A stretch of DNA of 64,000 nt from Planoprotostelium fungivorum (lineage: Eukaryota > Evosea > Variosea > Cavosteliida > Cavosteliaceae), in NCBI GenBank assembly GCA_003024175.1, contig MDYQ01000138.1, positions 1 to 64,000 of the forward strand, read 5' to 3'. This document shows, one piece after another, positions 34,410 through 45,209 of this stretch. The position numbers and the translations under genes were made by a program. Position 1 is the first letter of the stretch; each line of letters begins with the position of its first letter. The notes beneath the pieces were generated by a model, which saw only the letters and a list, made by a program, of their open reading frames with translations, searched no databases and was not told where the DNA came from.

Positions 34410-35263
34410 ATGAAGAAGTTAGGAGGATTCGTCAAGGACGTTGGAAACTCCGTCCAGAAGATCGGAGCGAAGCCCACGACTAATGACGAGGTATGGAGAG
34501 CATATGGTCGCACGTGACTCTCTCTGACGTCTGTGAACAGATCTTCGAGGAGCTGAAGAACAGGTTCGAGACTTACCGCAAGGCGTGTGAAAACCTCAAG
34601 CGTGAATCGGACAAGTTCTCAACTGCCTTCAAAGGTGACTCCATCACTTCAACTCGATCTCACTCACGCTATAGACATGGGCAAGTATTACAAGTCAGTC
34701 GGTGTCGAGCTGGCAGCCGTCTATGAGTTCGAGGGAACTGCCGATGGACAGAGATTCAAGTCTGCCTCTGATGAGGTCGAAGTGGCCACACGTGATCTGA
34801 CCGTGAGTCCATCGTACCATGCATGACGTCATTCGTCTGACATCGATGATACAGGCTGGTGTCGGTCACATCACCTCCGGATTAGAAGTTCTCATCAACC
34901 AGAACGAAGGTCTGAGAAAGAGGATCAACCTTCGCCACGATCTTCTGTTGGATATGGACATCGCATACAAGACAAAGGACAAGGGTGAGACGTTTCCCTC
35001 CCACGTCTCCCGCTCACTCTCTCAGATCACAAGACCGAGGCCAAATACAACGAAAGCAGAACCAAGTATGAGGAAGTCAATGTCAAACTGATCGATGACT
35101 TGAGAAGCCATCTCAACAACAGCCACCCAGAGTTCCAGGGTCACTACAGAGAGGTGAAGACCTTCCACGAGATTCAAGATCATCATCATTGATCTCATTA
35201 CCAGTTTGTCAACCTGCAGAGGAGAGGATTCCAGGCCATCGCTTCTTCCGTTGGCGGGTTGTA
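34410..35263 (+). CDS. BAR-domain protein
   Basis: BAR proteins dimerise into curved helical bundles that bend membranes. The ATG at 34410 starts an amphipathic N-terminal helix, MKKLGGFVKDVGNSVQKIGA, as in N-BAR proteins. The exons that follow are almost all helical: IFEELKNRFETYRKACENLK, DMGKYYKSVGVELAAVYEFE, GVGHITSGLEVLINQNEGLR, then DLLLDMDIAYKTKDK and KYNESRTKYEEVNVKLIDDL. The order and spacing fit the three long helices of an amphiphysin-type BAR domain, at the usual length of about 240 residues. No SH3 domain follows. The last codons and the stop (TAG 35261-35263) lie within a GGCGGGTTGTAGA element of the kind otherwise seen in introns, so the true 3' exon could lie further on. Five short introns are present. 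Confidence 0.85.
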
Positions 35264-35358
35264 GACGTTCAAAAGATCACAGAGATCATATGTATTTTAT
35301 AAATCTATGCCTTCGAATCTCGTGGCATGATGTCTGAAGTGATCGATCTTCAACATCA

Positions 35359-35637
35359 TCACTGCGCCTTTCCATCCTCTTCGTGTGGTTCGCCACATCG
35401 GCAGCCCCAACCTTTCCAAATGTCATCCGATTGCTCGGGTGTCTTCCCTCTTGTCTGATGTCGCTGCCTTCTTTCCACTCCTTTCCTGGGTAGAGTTTAG
35501 AACGTGATGCGTCTGCATCTGTGTCATCTTTATCTTGGTTGTTTGAAGAAGTTGAAGGAACCATCACATCCGTTCGAATCACGTTCAACTCTGAACTTGT
35601 CATCGGGATGGCACTCATCCAATAGTGTGGTCGCCAT
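35359..35637 (-). CDS. Small uncharacterised gene (tentative)
   Basis: An ATG at 35637 opens MATTLLDECHPDDKFRVERD, and a downstream frame ending at TGA 35359-35361 reads KTPEQSDDIWKGWGCRCGEP. Both segments look protein-like, but they lie in different frames. They must be joined by one or more introns whose donors I cannot fix with confidence. Two Cys in a WGCRCG motif and an acidic end are the only notable points. It converges on the BAR gene. Function unknown. Confidence 0.28.
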
Positions 35638-36260
35638 GCCACTGTACATACTCAGCTGCCCTCATTAGAGTGGATCGCTCGCATCGTGAGCATATGTTGG
35701 CTTCTTCCAAGGGACAGTCGTTGGGTAGCGATCACAGGATTCAAGTGTTACATTCTATAATTGTTTAAAATCGGATTGAAATGGTCTATTTGATGTACAT
35801 GATTAACGATAGGTGGTGTAGGACCACAGTTCAGAGGAGCAGACGCAATATCGGTCATCACGTGAGAAAGCGAAGGTGGGGCACGGTGTGGTATGGACCT
35901 GGAGTTGAGGTCTCCTTTGAGTAGAAATTAAATCGTTCATCGATCTGTCGCACGCTGAGGGCAGTTATCATCACGCTACCCCAATCTCCAGGGCTTACAG
36001 ATACTGTCAGATCAAAGCGGGTATGCTATTAATTTCATACTCTACGAAGAGGAACTTGATAAGATTACGTGTTGTTCACCGGGCAACCACTAAGTTAATC
36101 TGGATGCATGGAGAAATCTGGTGGAAAAATGGGCTGATTGAGTGATGGTGTAGATCTATTGTGCCGATCTATCGGTGGTATCATATGACGATCATTCGGC
36201 TGTCACGCTCGGAGATAGAGAGAACCGAAGACGTTTGGAGAAGAGCTCGGACAGATTAGC
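35638..36260. other. Spacer, nothing recognised
   Basis: About 620 bp of mixed composition with only short chance frames and no RNA gene that I can see. Confidence 0.5.
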
Positions 36261-36556
36261 ATGAAGCACACACAACATCACCACAGCCGTTCTTCCCTCA
36301 CTTCGTCTATTCGGAAGGTGAAGCATCTTTTCTCTCCGATCTCTCAATTAATGTCCATCAGCTCGCGGCGGCCATGCAGAGCGCTAGCTCGGTCTCACGC
36401 CAGAAGACCCTGACATCACAAATGATGGATCGATTGCTGATGCCACCGCCATCACACGTACCATTGAGACGAATCAAGTCGAGCATCCACAAGCGACCGG
36501 ACCATCCAGTGAGAGTTAAGACGCCGATCACTCCATCTGGTAGCAGCATCACGTGA
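36261..36556 (+). CDS. Small basic Ser/Pro-rich protein, two exons
   Basis: The ATG at 36261 opens MKHTQHHHSRSSLTSSIRK. A roughly 60-nt intron (donor GTGAAG, acceptor CATGCAG) joins in phase 0 to SASSVSRQKTLTSQMMDRL and a basic Pro-rich end VRVKTPITPSGSSIT with a stop at 36554-36556. The product is about 77 residues, rich in Ser, Arg and Lys, probably disordered, with several S/T-P or R-x-x-S sites that could be phosphorylated. The clean in-phase splice is the main support. No family is recognised. Confidence 0.45.
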
Positions 36557-36713
36557 AGAGAACCGAGATCGTCAATGATGTATATAAACCTTTTGTATCG
36601 ATGTTGAATGGCCATCGAACTTTTATCATCTGTGTGATCGTGTGAGGTTGAATGTGATTCTGGCACGACGTGTGACACCAGTTGCAAGCGCTAGATACAA
36701 AAAAAGCAAAAAG
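36557..36713. other. Short spacer before tRNA-Gln
   Basis: No gene seen. The T-run that ends the minus-strand tRNA lies at the right edge of this interval. Confidence 0.5.
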
Positions 36714-36785
36714 AGGCCATACCCGGATTTGAACCGGGGTTTCAAGGATCAGAACCTCGCGTGCTGACCGCTACACTATACGGCC
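36714..36785 (-). tRNA. tRNA-Gln (CUG), copy 3
   Basis: Identical on the minus strand to the copies at 5940 and 17579. It has the same upstream GAGACACCAAG as copy 2 and downstream CTTTTTGCTTTTTTT. It lies about 160 bp beyond the 3' end of the histidine kinase gene. Confidence 0.96.
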
Positions 36786-36944
36786 TTGGTGTCTCACGGG
36801 TTGGGTTGTCAGTGCCATACCATAGGATGATAAAATGTAGTGAGCGTACAACCATCGAAGCATTGTCCAGCTGGCGATTCATACATACCACCAACATCAA
36901 CGTCCTTTTATTCCAAAATCGTAGAAATTCCCGACACCCTCCTT

Positions 36945-39900
36945 CTATTCCATACTATTCACAGCCTGCCCCATCATCAACTCCATCTTCGACCCCTCTC
37001 TCACCTCAAACTTTCTGGGTGACCTCCTCTCTATGGCATCGAATATGTCGTTCTTCTGAAACGGCTTCGTGATGTATCCGTTCATACCAACGCCCACGGC
37101 CGTCTGCGAGTGCGTGTCTCTCGTGTTGGCCGAGACACCGATGATGAGCACCGGATTCTCTTCGTTGTTCTCCACTTCGAAGGCTCTTATCTTCTGTGTC
37201 GATGTGATTCCATTCATGATCGGCATCTCGAAATCCATGAGAACTGCATCGAATCGTTTGTCTGACGTAAATGACCCGGCGTACTGGAAGGGGTGAGTCA
37301 CATCTACAACGTTGTAGACGACAATCACCTTCTCGAAGGCCTCTTTTCCGTTGTCGGCCACTTCTGTCGTGTAACCTTCCATCTCCAAGATACGCTTCAT
37401 CAGCTTCTGGTTGATCGTGTTGTCTTCAACGATGAGAATGTGCTTGTTCCTCGCTTGTTTTTTCGCAGCGGGAGCGCTGTCTGAAGACACGGAGGCCTTC
37501 CTCTTCCTGCTCTCCGTCTCTTCTCTCGATGGCTTGTCGCAGGTGACATGGAAGATGCAGGAAGTGCCGATGCCCTTCTGGCTCTCCAATCGGATGCTGC
37601 CGCCCATCAGATCGACGATTTCGCGTGTGATGTTGAGGCCCAATCCACTGCCACCGTACCTGATGGAAAGTGAGAAAGATATGAGAATGGCGAGTTGTAG
37701 ATGCTCACTTGGACGAGATGTTGGCGTTGGCTTGGGAGAAAGGTTTGAATAATTTCGATAATTCTTGCTCGGTGAGGCCGATTCCAGTGTCTCTGACGGT
37801 AAAGTGAAGGATGATCTTATTGTCGACAGCTTCGTGTTCGTAGATGATAGTGAGGCCACCCTTGTCCATAAATTTGACGGAATTCGAAATAATGTTGATC
37901 AAAACCTTCTTCAAATCAGAAATGGCGTGAAAAAAAGATGAATATTAATTTTTGATAGATTGTAGATGGAGATGAATTGTGGCGGGTTGTAGATCGTGAT
38001 CACCTGGGACAATCTGTGTGGATCTCCCACGGCGAAACAGACGTCATCCGGCACCTTCTGCTCGAAAGTGAGCCCCTTCTCCATCAACTTGGCCTTGTAC
38101 ATCAATTTGACCTGTACAGCTCCATCAGCTCACGGAGCATCTTCCCACTCACCTTCTCGATGACATCCAAAGGATTGAACGTGATGCTCTGTAGCTTGAT
38201 GCTCTGTTTCTCCAACATGGATACCGTCAATACCGTATCTACAATGTCTTTCAAGTGATCGGATGAGATGGAGATTGCCTCCAGCATCTCTCCCAGATCG
38301 TGTAAGACACTGTTGATCTCCTTCCTGACCGGTTCATTCATCTACAACGACGTTCAGTCGATTTTCATCGATTTTTCGTGGATCATAAAAAGTGACACGC
38401 TTGGCATCAGATGAAACATCAAATTGTGATGCAGTGGAGAATAAAAAATAAGCAGTGACATCAAACATCAAATTGTGATGAAGAAGAGAGTAGAAACAAC
38501 GATGAACTCACCCCCTGGCCATTCGATTTGAGATACGTTTTAAATCGACTCAATTGATCCATCATCAGCTGCTTACTACCGTAGATACCATTGAGAGGAT
38601 TTCTCAGCTCGTGACACAGTACATCGATAAACTCTTCCAATCCCTTCTTCACCACCTCCAACTCCGTCGCCATCGATCGAAACCTGCTCCCGTCACCTCT
38701 TTTTTCTCCCCTCCCTCACCTCTTCTCGCTCTCGAGCAACTGTGAAAACTTTGCATTGTCTAAGTGGACTGCCATCTGTACTGCAATGTTGGACACCATC
38801 TTCACTCTCTGGTCGTTGAATACGGCGTTGTTGAGATTGTTCTCGAGGTAGATGCATCCTTTGAAGGTGTTGTTTCTGACGATGGGAGCACACAAGACGG
38901 ACTTGACGTTGTTCTGGCTGAGATAAGAATCGGTCTCGAAATTGTTGTTCTTTCGGTGCTCCCCCATGATGACCGTCTCTTTTGTCCGTGCGACATAAGA
39001 GATGATCGAATGGGGATAGTTTGAATTGAGATTTGTGAGGGGAACGGCTCGAATGGTATCAACCTGCGTGATGGATCAGCATGGTATCTACATCGTTGTA
39101 GACGGTGAATAAAATTTCGGTTTTATGATTATGAATAAGATCTCACCTGCATGGAATCTAGATCTCCCTCTGCAACGACTAATAATTCTCCCGTGTCTTG
39201 TGATAAGATGAATATTCCCTTCTGTGCTCCACTGTTTTCAATGATCATCTTCATCATCGTGTCCATCAGTTGTTCCAAACTCATGTCCATCGAAATAGCC
39301 TCCGACATCCTGACCATCGTCTGCATGTCCAACTGCGGAAAAATGAGCCGAGAACACGCTCGGAGAACGACGATCGAATCTCCCATTTCTCACCTGATCG
39401 GTATCGTTCTCTTCCCTCTCTTCCGCCACCGAGCTCGTCTGTTTTCCGTCAATTCCACCCATCTACAACGTTGTAGATTCACCTCCGTTCCCGTATCTAA
39501 GGGCTCGAATTCGTCTTTGTTTGGCACGTCGAGCAGGTACTGTGAGAACTCCTTCTCTATCATCTTCTGCTTCATGGAAGAATTCCAATCCTTATAATTG
39601 AAATAAGCTTCTTCCATGTGAATCTTGGCGTACTGCGGAAAACCCTCGTTGTGCCACAGCCTGCCTTCGTCAATCTACAAACCGCCGTCCCAAACGTCAC
39701 CTTCCCGCCAATTCGTTGGCGAGGCCCTCGAATTGGAGGAATTGGTTGGTCTTGGCTGAAGTTTTCGCTTTGACGTAATACTCTACGGCTTCGTACGGTC
39801 TCTTCTGAATTCTCGCAGTTTCGGCTCGAATGAGGAACAACTTGTGATCGTTGTTGACCGGACAATCTTCCACCCACTGTTCGTACAGGGCGAGAGTCTT

Positions 39901-42900
39901 TTCCATGAATTTTCTGACCCCCTCCTGCCTCTCCTGGGGTACACCGTATTTCTCCGAGACTTGCAGGATGACCATGTAGGCCATGAACCTGTACGTCCGG
40001 TTACGTCCGTCTACAACGTTGTAGACTCACTTTCCCTCCTTGTGTGAGTAAAATCCTTCTAGTCCCTCGTCGGTGAATCTCATGTACAGATCATAGATGG
40101 GCCACACGATGGCAGGGTCGTCCGTTTTCGACCAGAACAGCCACGATATCTTACCGTAGCCGTAGCCAGACATGACCAAGATATCTTCCCCCCACTTTTC
40201 CATCCAAGCGGGCTCGTCATTTTCGAATTTTCCGTTCGTCTCGGTGTTCCATCTCAATGATATCTTTCACGATGTCATGATCACGTGACCTGGCACTTCT
40301 CACTTGTAAGGCCAACATCCACTGATAGATGGTCGCGTTTGCGTTGGCGATGTATGGGCCCAGCCTCTTGTACAATCGAAACACTTCTCTCAACGGTGTT
40401 CCACGGTTCAATCTGTACAGAACCATATTGTGTCCACTGTAACAAGCGTAGGGCTTGTTGCCAAATTCCACGGCCGATTCGAAGGCTCGATCGATGAATG
40501 GGAAGGCGTAATTGAGCGGCATCTTCCCATGGCAGCTCCACGCGAAGGCGAAATAGCTGCGGCAGCGGTGGGGTTCGTTCGGAATGAGCTCGAGGAGAGA
40601 GCAACCTAAGACACCGAGCTCGTGTACCATTGTGGTGTCTCTCGTCTGTCGGTGTGCTGTCGCTGTCCAATTACAGAAGGCCGTCGACGAGAAGGCGGAA
40701 TTTCCGTATTTGAAAGAATAAGACACGGCCATGGTTCCGGTGAGGCACTGATCGTAGATCTACAACGAGTCAATGGCGGGTTGTAGACGGACATCTCACC
40801 AGGCCGCAGCAGAAGAGGGGAGCCCACATGAGGGTCAGTGCCTTCAGACAGTCCTTCTGGCCTTGGTCTGTGATCTCGGTCGCGTTGTAGATGTCCGTGA
40901 TGGAGCGGCTTCCCAGGTTCTTCATCATATCATCGAAGGCAACGCGGTACCTCTGTTCCTTCTCTTCGTTTGTTCCCGTGAGTATGACTTCGATGTCGTG
41001 CATGGCCAAGAGATCGATCAGACTCTGCACACAGTCCGCGTACCTGCGCTTACGTCATCACACGTCATCATCGTCGAGAAATTTCGATTCGAATCTCACC
41101 TCTGCTGGGATTCCATCTGCTCTGATTTGATGAAATAAACGGAGGCGGTGTCCAATTTGTTGTGACAGTGTTGGATCAATTCGGGGTACATCTGCTCGGC
41201 TCGGTCGTAATCTCCACTGAGGTATTCGCACTCTGCCAACAACTTGGCGAGCTCCAAGGTTCGGTCGTAGTCGACCTCCCACCTATTTTCTGGAAGCATG
41301 CTGATACCGAGAGAAGCGTAATCCCTCCCGTTACTGTACCACGTCACCATCCCTTTTCCCGCCAAAATCTTCCGAGAATTTTCACCTGAACGAGGCCGAC
41401 TGCTTCGCCTTCCTCGCTGCCCTCAACCACAATCCCGCCAATTTGTTCTTCTCTTCTTCTCCCCTGATCAAATGCACGGCGTGTGCGTACTGGCTCAACA
41501 CGTCGAACAATCTCTCCTCAGGTACTTCGCCCTCTGACGTCATCAGCCTCCCGATATTGAGATGGATGTTGGGCCGCAGCTCAACTGGCGTCATCTCATA
41601 GGCCGCCTGCTGCACGCGATCGTGAAGGAAACCGAGCCGTACGGTGTGGAGACCCTCCCACAGCTCATCGTTGTCGAAAGCGAGGACAGTGTCTTCGTCT
41701 TGGACGATGAGGAGCTCATCTTTCACGGCGGGCCAGATCTTTCTGGCCGAGGCCTTCAAGTCGCAGCCGCAGATGTCAGACAGGGTTCGCAGATCGAAGA
41801 TGTTACCGATGGAGGCGGCGAGGGAGACGACTTCTTGCGTCGCGCGGTCCAATCGTTTGATCCTGGGGGAGTCAATCTACAACGTTGTAGACGGTGAAAA
41901 TCACCGGTCCGTCATCATCTCGACGACGTTGTCCGTGATGGCCATGGCTTTGATCTGTGAGAGGTCCCACGACCATTGACCGGTAGATGTGTTAAAGAAG
42001 ATGTGATTCTCTTTCGATAGGGTGACCATGAACATGACCACGAAGAAGGGATTTCCTTGAGTTTTCTCGAGGATGAGGGCGGCGAGGGGTTTCACCTGGG
42101 AGAGTCACCATCATGTGATCATGTGATCATGTGATCATGTGATCATGTGATCATGTGATGATGAATTCATGTGATGGTGGATGATGATGGTGATGATGTC
42201 TTCACGATCGTGATGTCATACCTTCTCGGCTGGAGATGACAGTGTATCGGATACCAATTGACAGATGTTATCGATAGACAGACGATTCAACGTGATCTTC
42301 AGGATCTCCCTCTTCACTTCGATGTTTTTCACCGACATCGTCAGGGGGTGAGACTCATCCACCTGTATCCAATTACAACGTTGTAGATGGACGTAAGATG
42401 TAGATTTTTCGGTGAATATCTCACTTCGTTATCACGATAGGTACCGATGACCATGAGATGCTGAATCTTATTGTTCGTCACGACACTCTCCATCAGCAAC
42501 AGCGTAGACAGATCGGACCACTAAAAGATGGTCAGGAGATATCTTCCCAAATGTCTGCGTCTACACACTTGTAGATCGTCGAGGAAGATGACTAATGGAT
42601 GTGTGGGCTGAGAGAAAGCGGAAATAAAATCCATGAAAGTGGTTCGGAATCTTGTGGCCATTTCGGAGGGTCCGACGTCAGCTAGAGGTGCTTGGGGGCC
42701 GATGATGAGCTCCACTGTCCCAATTTCAATTTTCCCGCCAAATCTCATCACCGTGTCGTCTCAAACCATCGAGGATAGAAATTTTCGTTTTTCAAAAATC
42801 GAAAGAAGATGAAACGAACGATGAAAAATCGAAAGTAAAGAAGACACTTCACCTTCAGGAATGACCTCGATGATAACCGAGCCCCTCTGGTTCAGATGCT

Positions 42901-44796
42901 TCAGCAGTGTGTCCTTCCAGTATCTGATGCGATCCTCCGGCTCGGTCAATATCATCTTGACCATCTGCTGGAAAGCTTGCACCAACAGACTGTACGGCAC
43001 TCCCCTCGCAAACTGGTCCGCCTGCCCCCGTCACCCTCCATCTACAACGATGTAGATCGATCACCTTTCCCGATATGAAGTAACCACCGTCGCGGACGAG
43101 CGGCTTGTGGATCTCATTGATGAGACTCGTCTTACCGATACCACTGTAACCACCCACTAAGACTAATTTGTTCGAAACTTGTCCTCGCGTCACTTGCTCG
43201 AATGCCCTCAGCAACGTCTTAATCTCTTCTTCTCTTCCGTACAATCTCTGACTGATCTGAAACGTACTCTGCACGTCAAAGGTGGCGATCTACTCGGTTC
43301 AGATTTCCATTGAGATCTGGACGAAATTTCACCGGAAAGTCGGGGGAACCTCCGGCTTTCATCTCGTCGATGCAGCGTAGGAGGTCCATTTTGATGCCGT
43401 ACGTGCTCTGGTAGCGATCGTCGGCACTCTTGCTCAAGAGTTTCATGATGATGTTGCTGATGGCGGGTGGGATGCGTTCGTTGATGGTGTTGGGAGCGGG
43501 GGGAATCTTTGCGATGTGTGCGTAGAAGAGTCTGGCGCTGTCGGTGCTGGAGAAGGGAACTCTTCCCGTGATCATCTTGAAGGTGATCAGTTGTGATGAT
43601 GTGATGTGATGAGATGAGATGTGGCGATGTGTTGTGATGTGATGAGATGTGGTGTTGACGCGATGTGGTCTGATGAAGAGAAGTTGATGTCATTTGATGA
43701 GTTCTGATTTGGTGTGTGGAATTTGATTCTATCGGTAGAAAGGATGCACGATGAAAGTTTGAGAGAAGAACATGAGGCGTGACGAGACATCACCTGGTAG
43801 AAGATCACACCAAGAGTGTAATAATCTGTTCGGTAATCCACATCCTATCCACTCATCAGTCATCCACACGCAAAATAGTACTCCGACCTTATTCATCCTC
43901 CCCGTCTGTTCTACAACGTACAGTCAGCGTCGACGTCGATTTTTCTCGGAAAAATCTCACCTGGTGAGATCCACTCGTAGTAGCCAGCGAATTTTCTGAC
44001 GTAGATGGCGGAGGCCAGTTGCTTGCTTAAGATGGATGCCAACCCAAAGTCGATGTATCGGATGTCCGCCGTGTTTCGGTTGACTAGAATGTGTTTTGGG
44101 ATGAGTTGTTGGTGCATGACACCGCCCTGATGGATCAATCCGAGACCTGATATGATGAGCGATGATGGAAGAGAGGTGGATGGGTCACCTTCTACCAATT
44201 GGGAGGCGATGCGCAGAAATTCTTCGATGGCAAAGATCTCGGACTGGAAGGGGGGTGAGTTAAAATGTCAGATCCCGTGATAAGATCATTACCTTTTGGA
44301 ATAGATCTTGTAATGAGACCCCGTGGAATTCCTCCATCACGAGGGCTTGTGTCTTTCTGTATTTGATGATCTGTCTTTGTCAGAATCAACGTTGGAGTAA
44401 TCTTCTATACCTTGAAACATTGAATCACATAAGGATTTTGACCCAGTCTGTTTGCAAATTCAAACTCTCTCGCATATTTGTTGAACATCCTTTTAGAGGG
44501 TTCGAGTGGACTCTTCACTGCAACCGAAGTGGATGTATTAGCATCGAAGGCTCTATGTACTGTGCTATGCCGTCCACTATATGTGCAACCCATCACCTTG
44601 TGAGAAGTTAATCCACATCGAATCGACTCAAGTTCATCTTTCTCCCATCTATTCTAATAAGACTGACCTCATAATCTGCATCTGCGTGCACATCTGAGGC
44701 TGGATTCGTATTACCACTCCTGGCATCGCTGCTGTCGTTCGTGAATGTCTCAGACCGAGAAGTGGCGGTTGTGGCCGTCGCATTCTCTGGCCTCAT
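36945..44796 (-). CDS. Giant hybrid histidine kinase: kinase-like, AAA ATPase, helical repeats, GAF, HisKA, HATPase, receiver
   Basis: The start at 44796 leads to a kinase-like domain: GRHSTVHRAF, VAVK with the ATP Lys, RYIDFGLAS with DFG, but MHQQLIPKHIL in place of HRDxKPxN, so the catalytic Asp is absent. MITGRVPFSSTDSARLF and LLSKSADDRYQS follow. The AAA part has Walker A GGYSGIGKTS (about 43123-43155) and Walker B HPLVIFLDDLQ (about 42565-42605). A long helical, TPR-like region spans about 41850-39600. A GAF domain lies at about 39390-38720. HisKA has the phospho-His in CHELRNPLNGI (about 38580-38620). HATPase has NIISNSVKFMDKGG, DTGIGL and GGSGLGL. The receiver has VEDN, phospho-Asp in LMDFEMPIMNG (about 37205-37240) and TKPF. 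TAG is at 36945, with AATAAA at 36907-36912. This order is known from fungal Chk1/Mak-type kinases and suggests stress sensing. Roughly twenty short introns occur, seven bearing the TCTACAAC dyad. Confidence 0.93.
37302..37319. repeat. Intronic palindrome, histidine kinase receiver intron
   Basis: TCTACAACGTTGTAGA fills about a third of a roughly 45-nt intron in the receiver-domain coding region. Confidence 0.9.
39087..39102. repeat. Intronic near-palindrome, GAF region
   Basis: TCTACATCGTTGTAGA, one base from the perfect dyad, lies in an intron between GAF exons of the histidine kinase gene. Confidence 0.85.
39461..39478. repeat. Intronic palindrome, upstream of GAF
   Basis: ATCTACAACGTTGTAGAT begins only four bases into the intron (gene strand GTGA, then the dyad). 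Confidence 0.9.
40009..40026. repeat. Intronic palindrome, helical-repeat region
   Basis: GTCTACAACGTTGTAGAC overlaps the 5' splice site: on the gene strand the intron starts GTGAGTCTACAACG. Confidence 0.9.
41875..41892. repeat. Intronic palindrome, helical-repeat region
   Basis: ATCTACAACGTTGTAGAC lies in a roughly 43-nt intron of the histidine kinase gene, about 12 nt before its 3' splice site. Confidence 0.9.
42110..42157. repeat. Tandem 8-bp repeat (ATCATGTG)6
   Basis: Six perfect copies of ATCATGTG lie in an intron of the histidine kinase gene, followed by degenerate GATGATG sequence. Confidence 0.92.
42372..42388. repeat. Intronic near-palindrome, AAA region
   Basis: ATTACAACGTTGTAGAT, the perfect core with one altered outer base, in an intron of the AAA-coding part. 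Confidence 0.82.
43040..43057. repeat. Intronic near-palindrome, Walker A region
   Basis: ATCTACAACGATGTAGAT in a short intron just downstream of the Walker A exon. Its centre is CGAT instead of CGTT. Confidence 0.85.
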
Positions 44797-45209
44797 GCCT
44801 CTCGGGAGATAATGGGGGTGCTCAGGCCTCTGTGGAAAAGTCCGGCTGTCACAATAGATTCCGTAGATTCCCCTTCCAACAACAATCCGAAGTTTTTACG
44901 CGTTTTTTGATTCGTCATATGATGCCAGTAACTACAGTTTTGAGCTCGTGTTGTTCAATAGATGAAGCCAACGCGAGTCTCTGCCACTCCTATTCGACGG
45001 ACTCTATCATCAGGCGCAGGTGGTGATGGATCAGCTTCGGGGCATCGTGTTATATCGGTCAAATCGATTGATTTGGTCGTTGACTGCGTGAGAGATAAAA
45101 ATAGACGATGTGAGGATATAGGAAGGGCTCTGACAGTGAAATGGATTGATAAAAGGATAAAAAGCTTTTATTTGTGGAACTCTTTAAAGGCCAGGCAGGT
45201 GTCATCAGC
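44797..45209. other. Divergent intergenic region
   Basis: About 410 bp between the start codons of the histidine kinase (minus) and the carbonic anhydrase (plus). The frames in it look like chance, although an untranslated or coding first exon of the carbonic anhydrase cannot be excluded. Confidence 0.5.

Noticed and set aside
13595-43057. The palindromes as transcription terminators or CRISPR-type repeats
   Set aside because: They are inside introns of eukaryotic genes, have no T-run on one side, and are not arranged as a repeat-spacer array.
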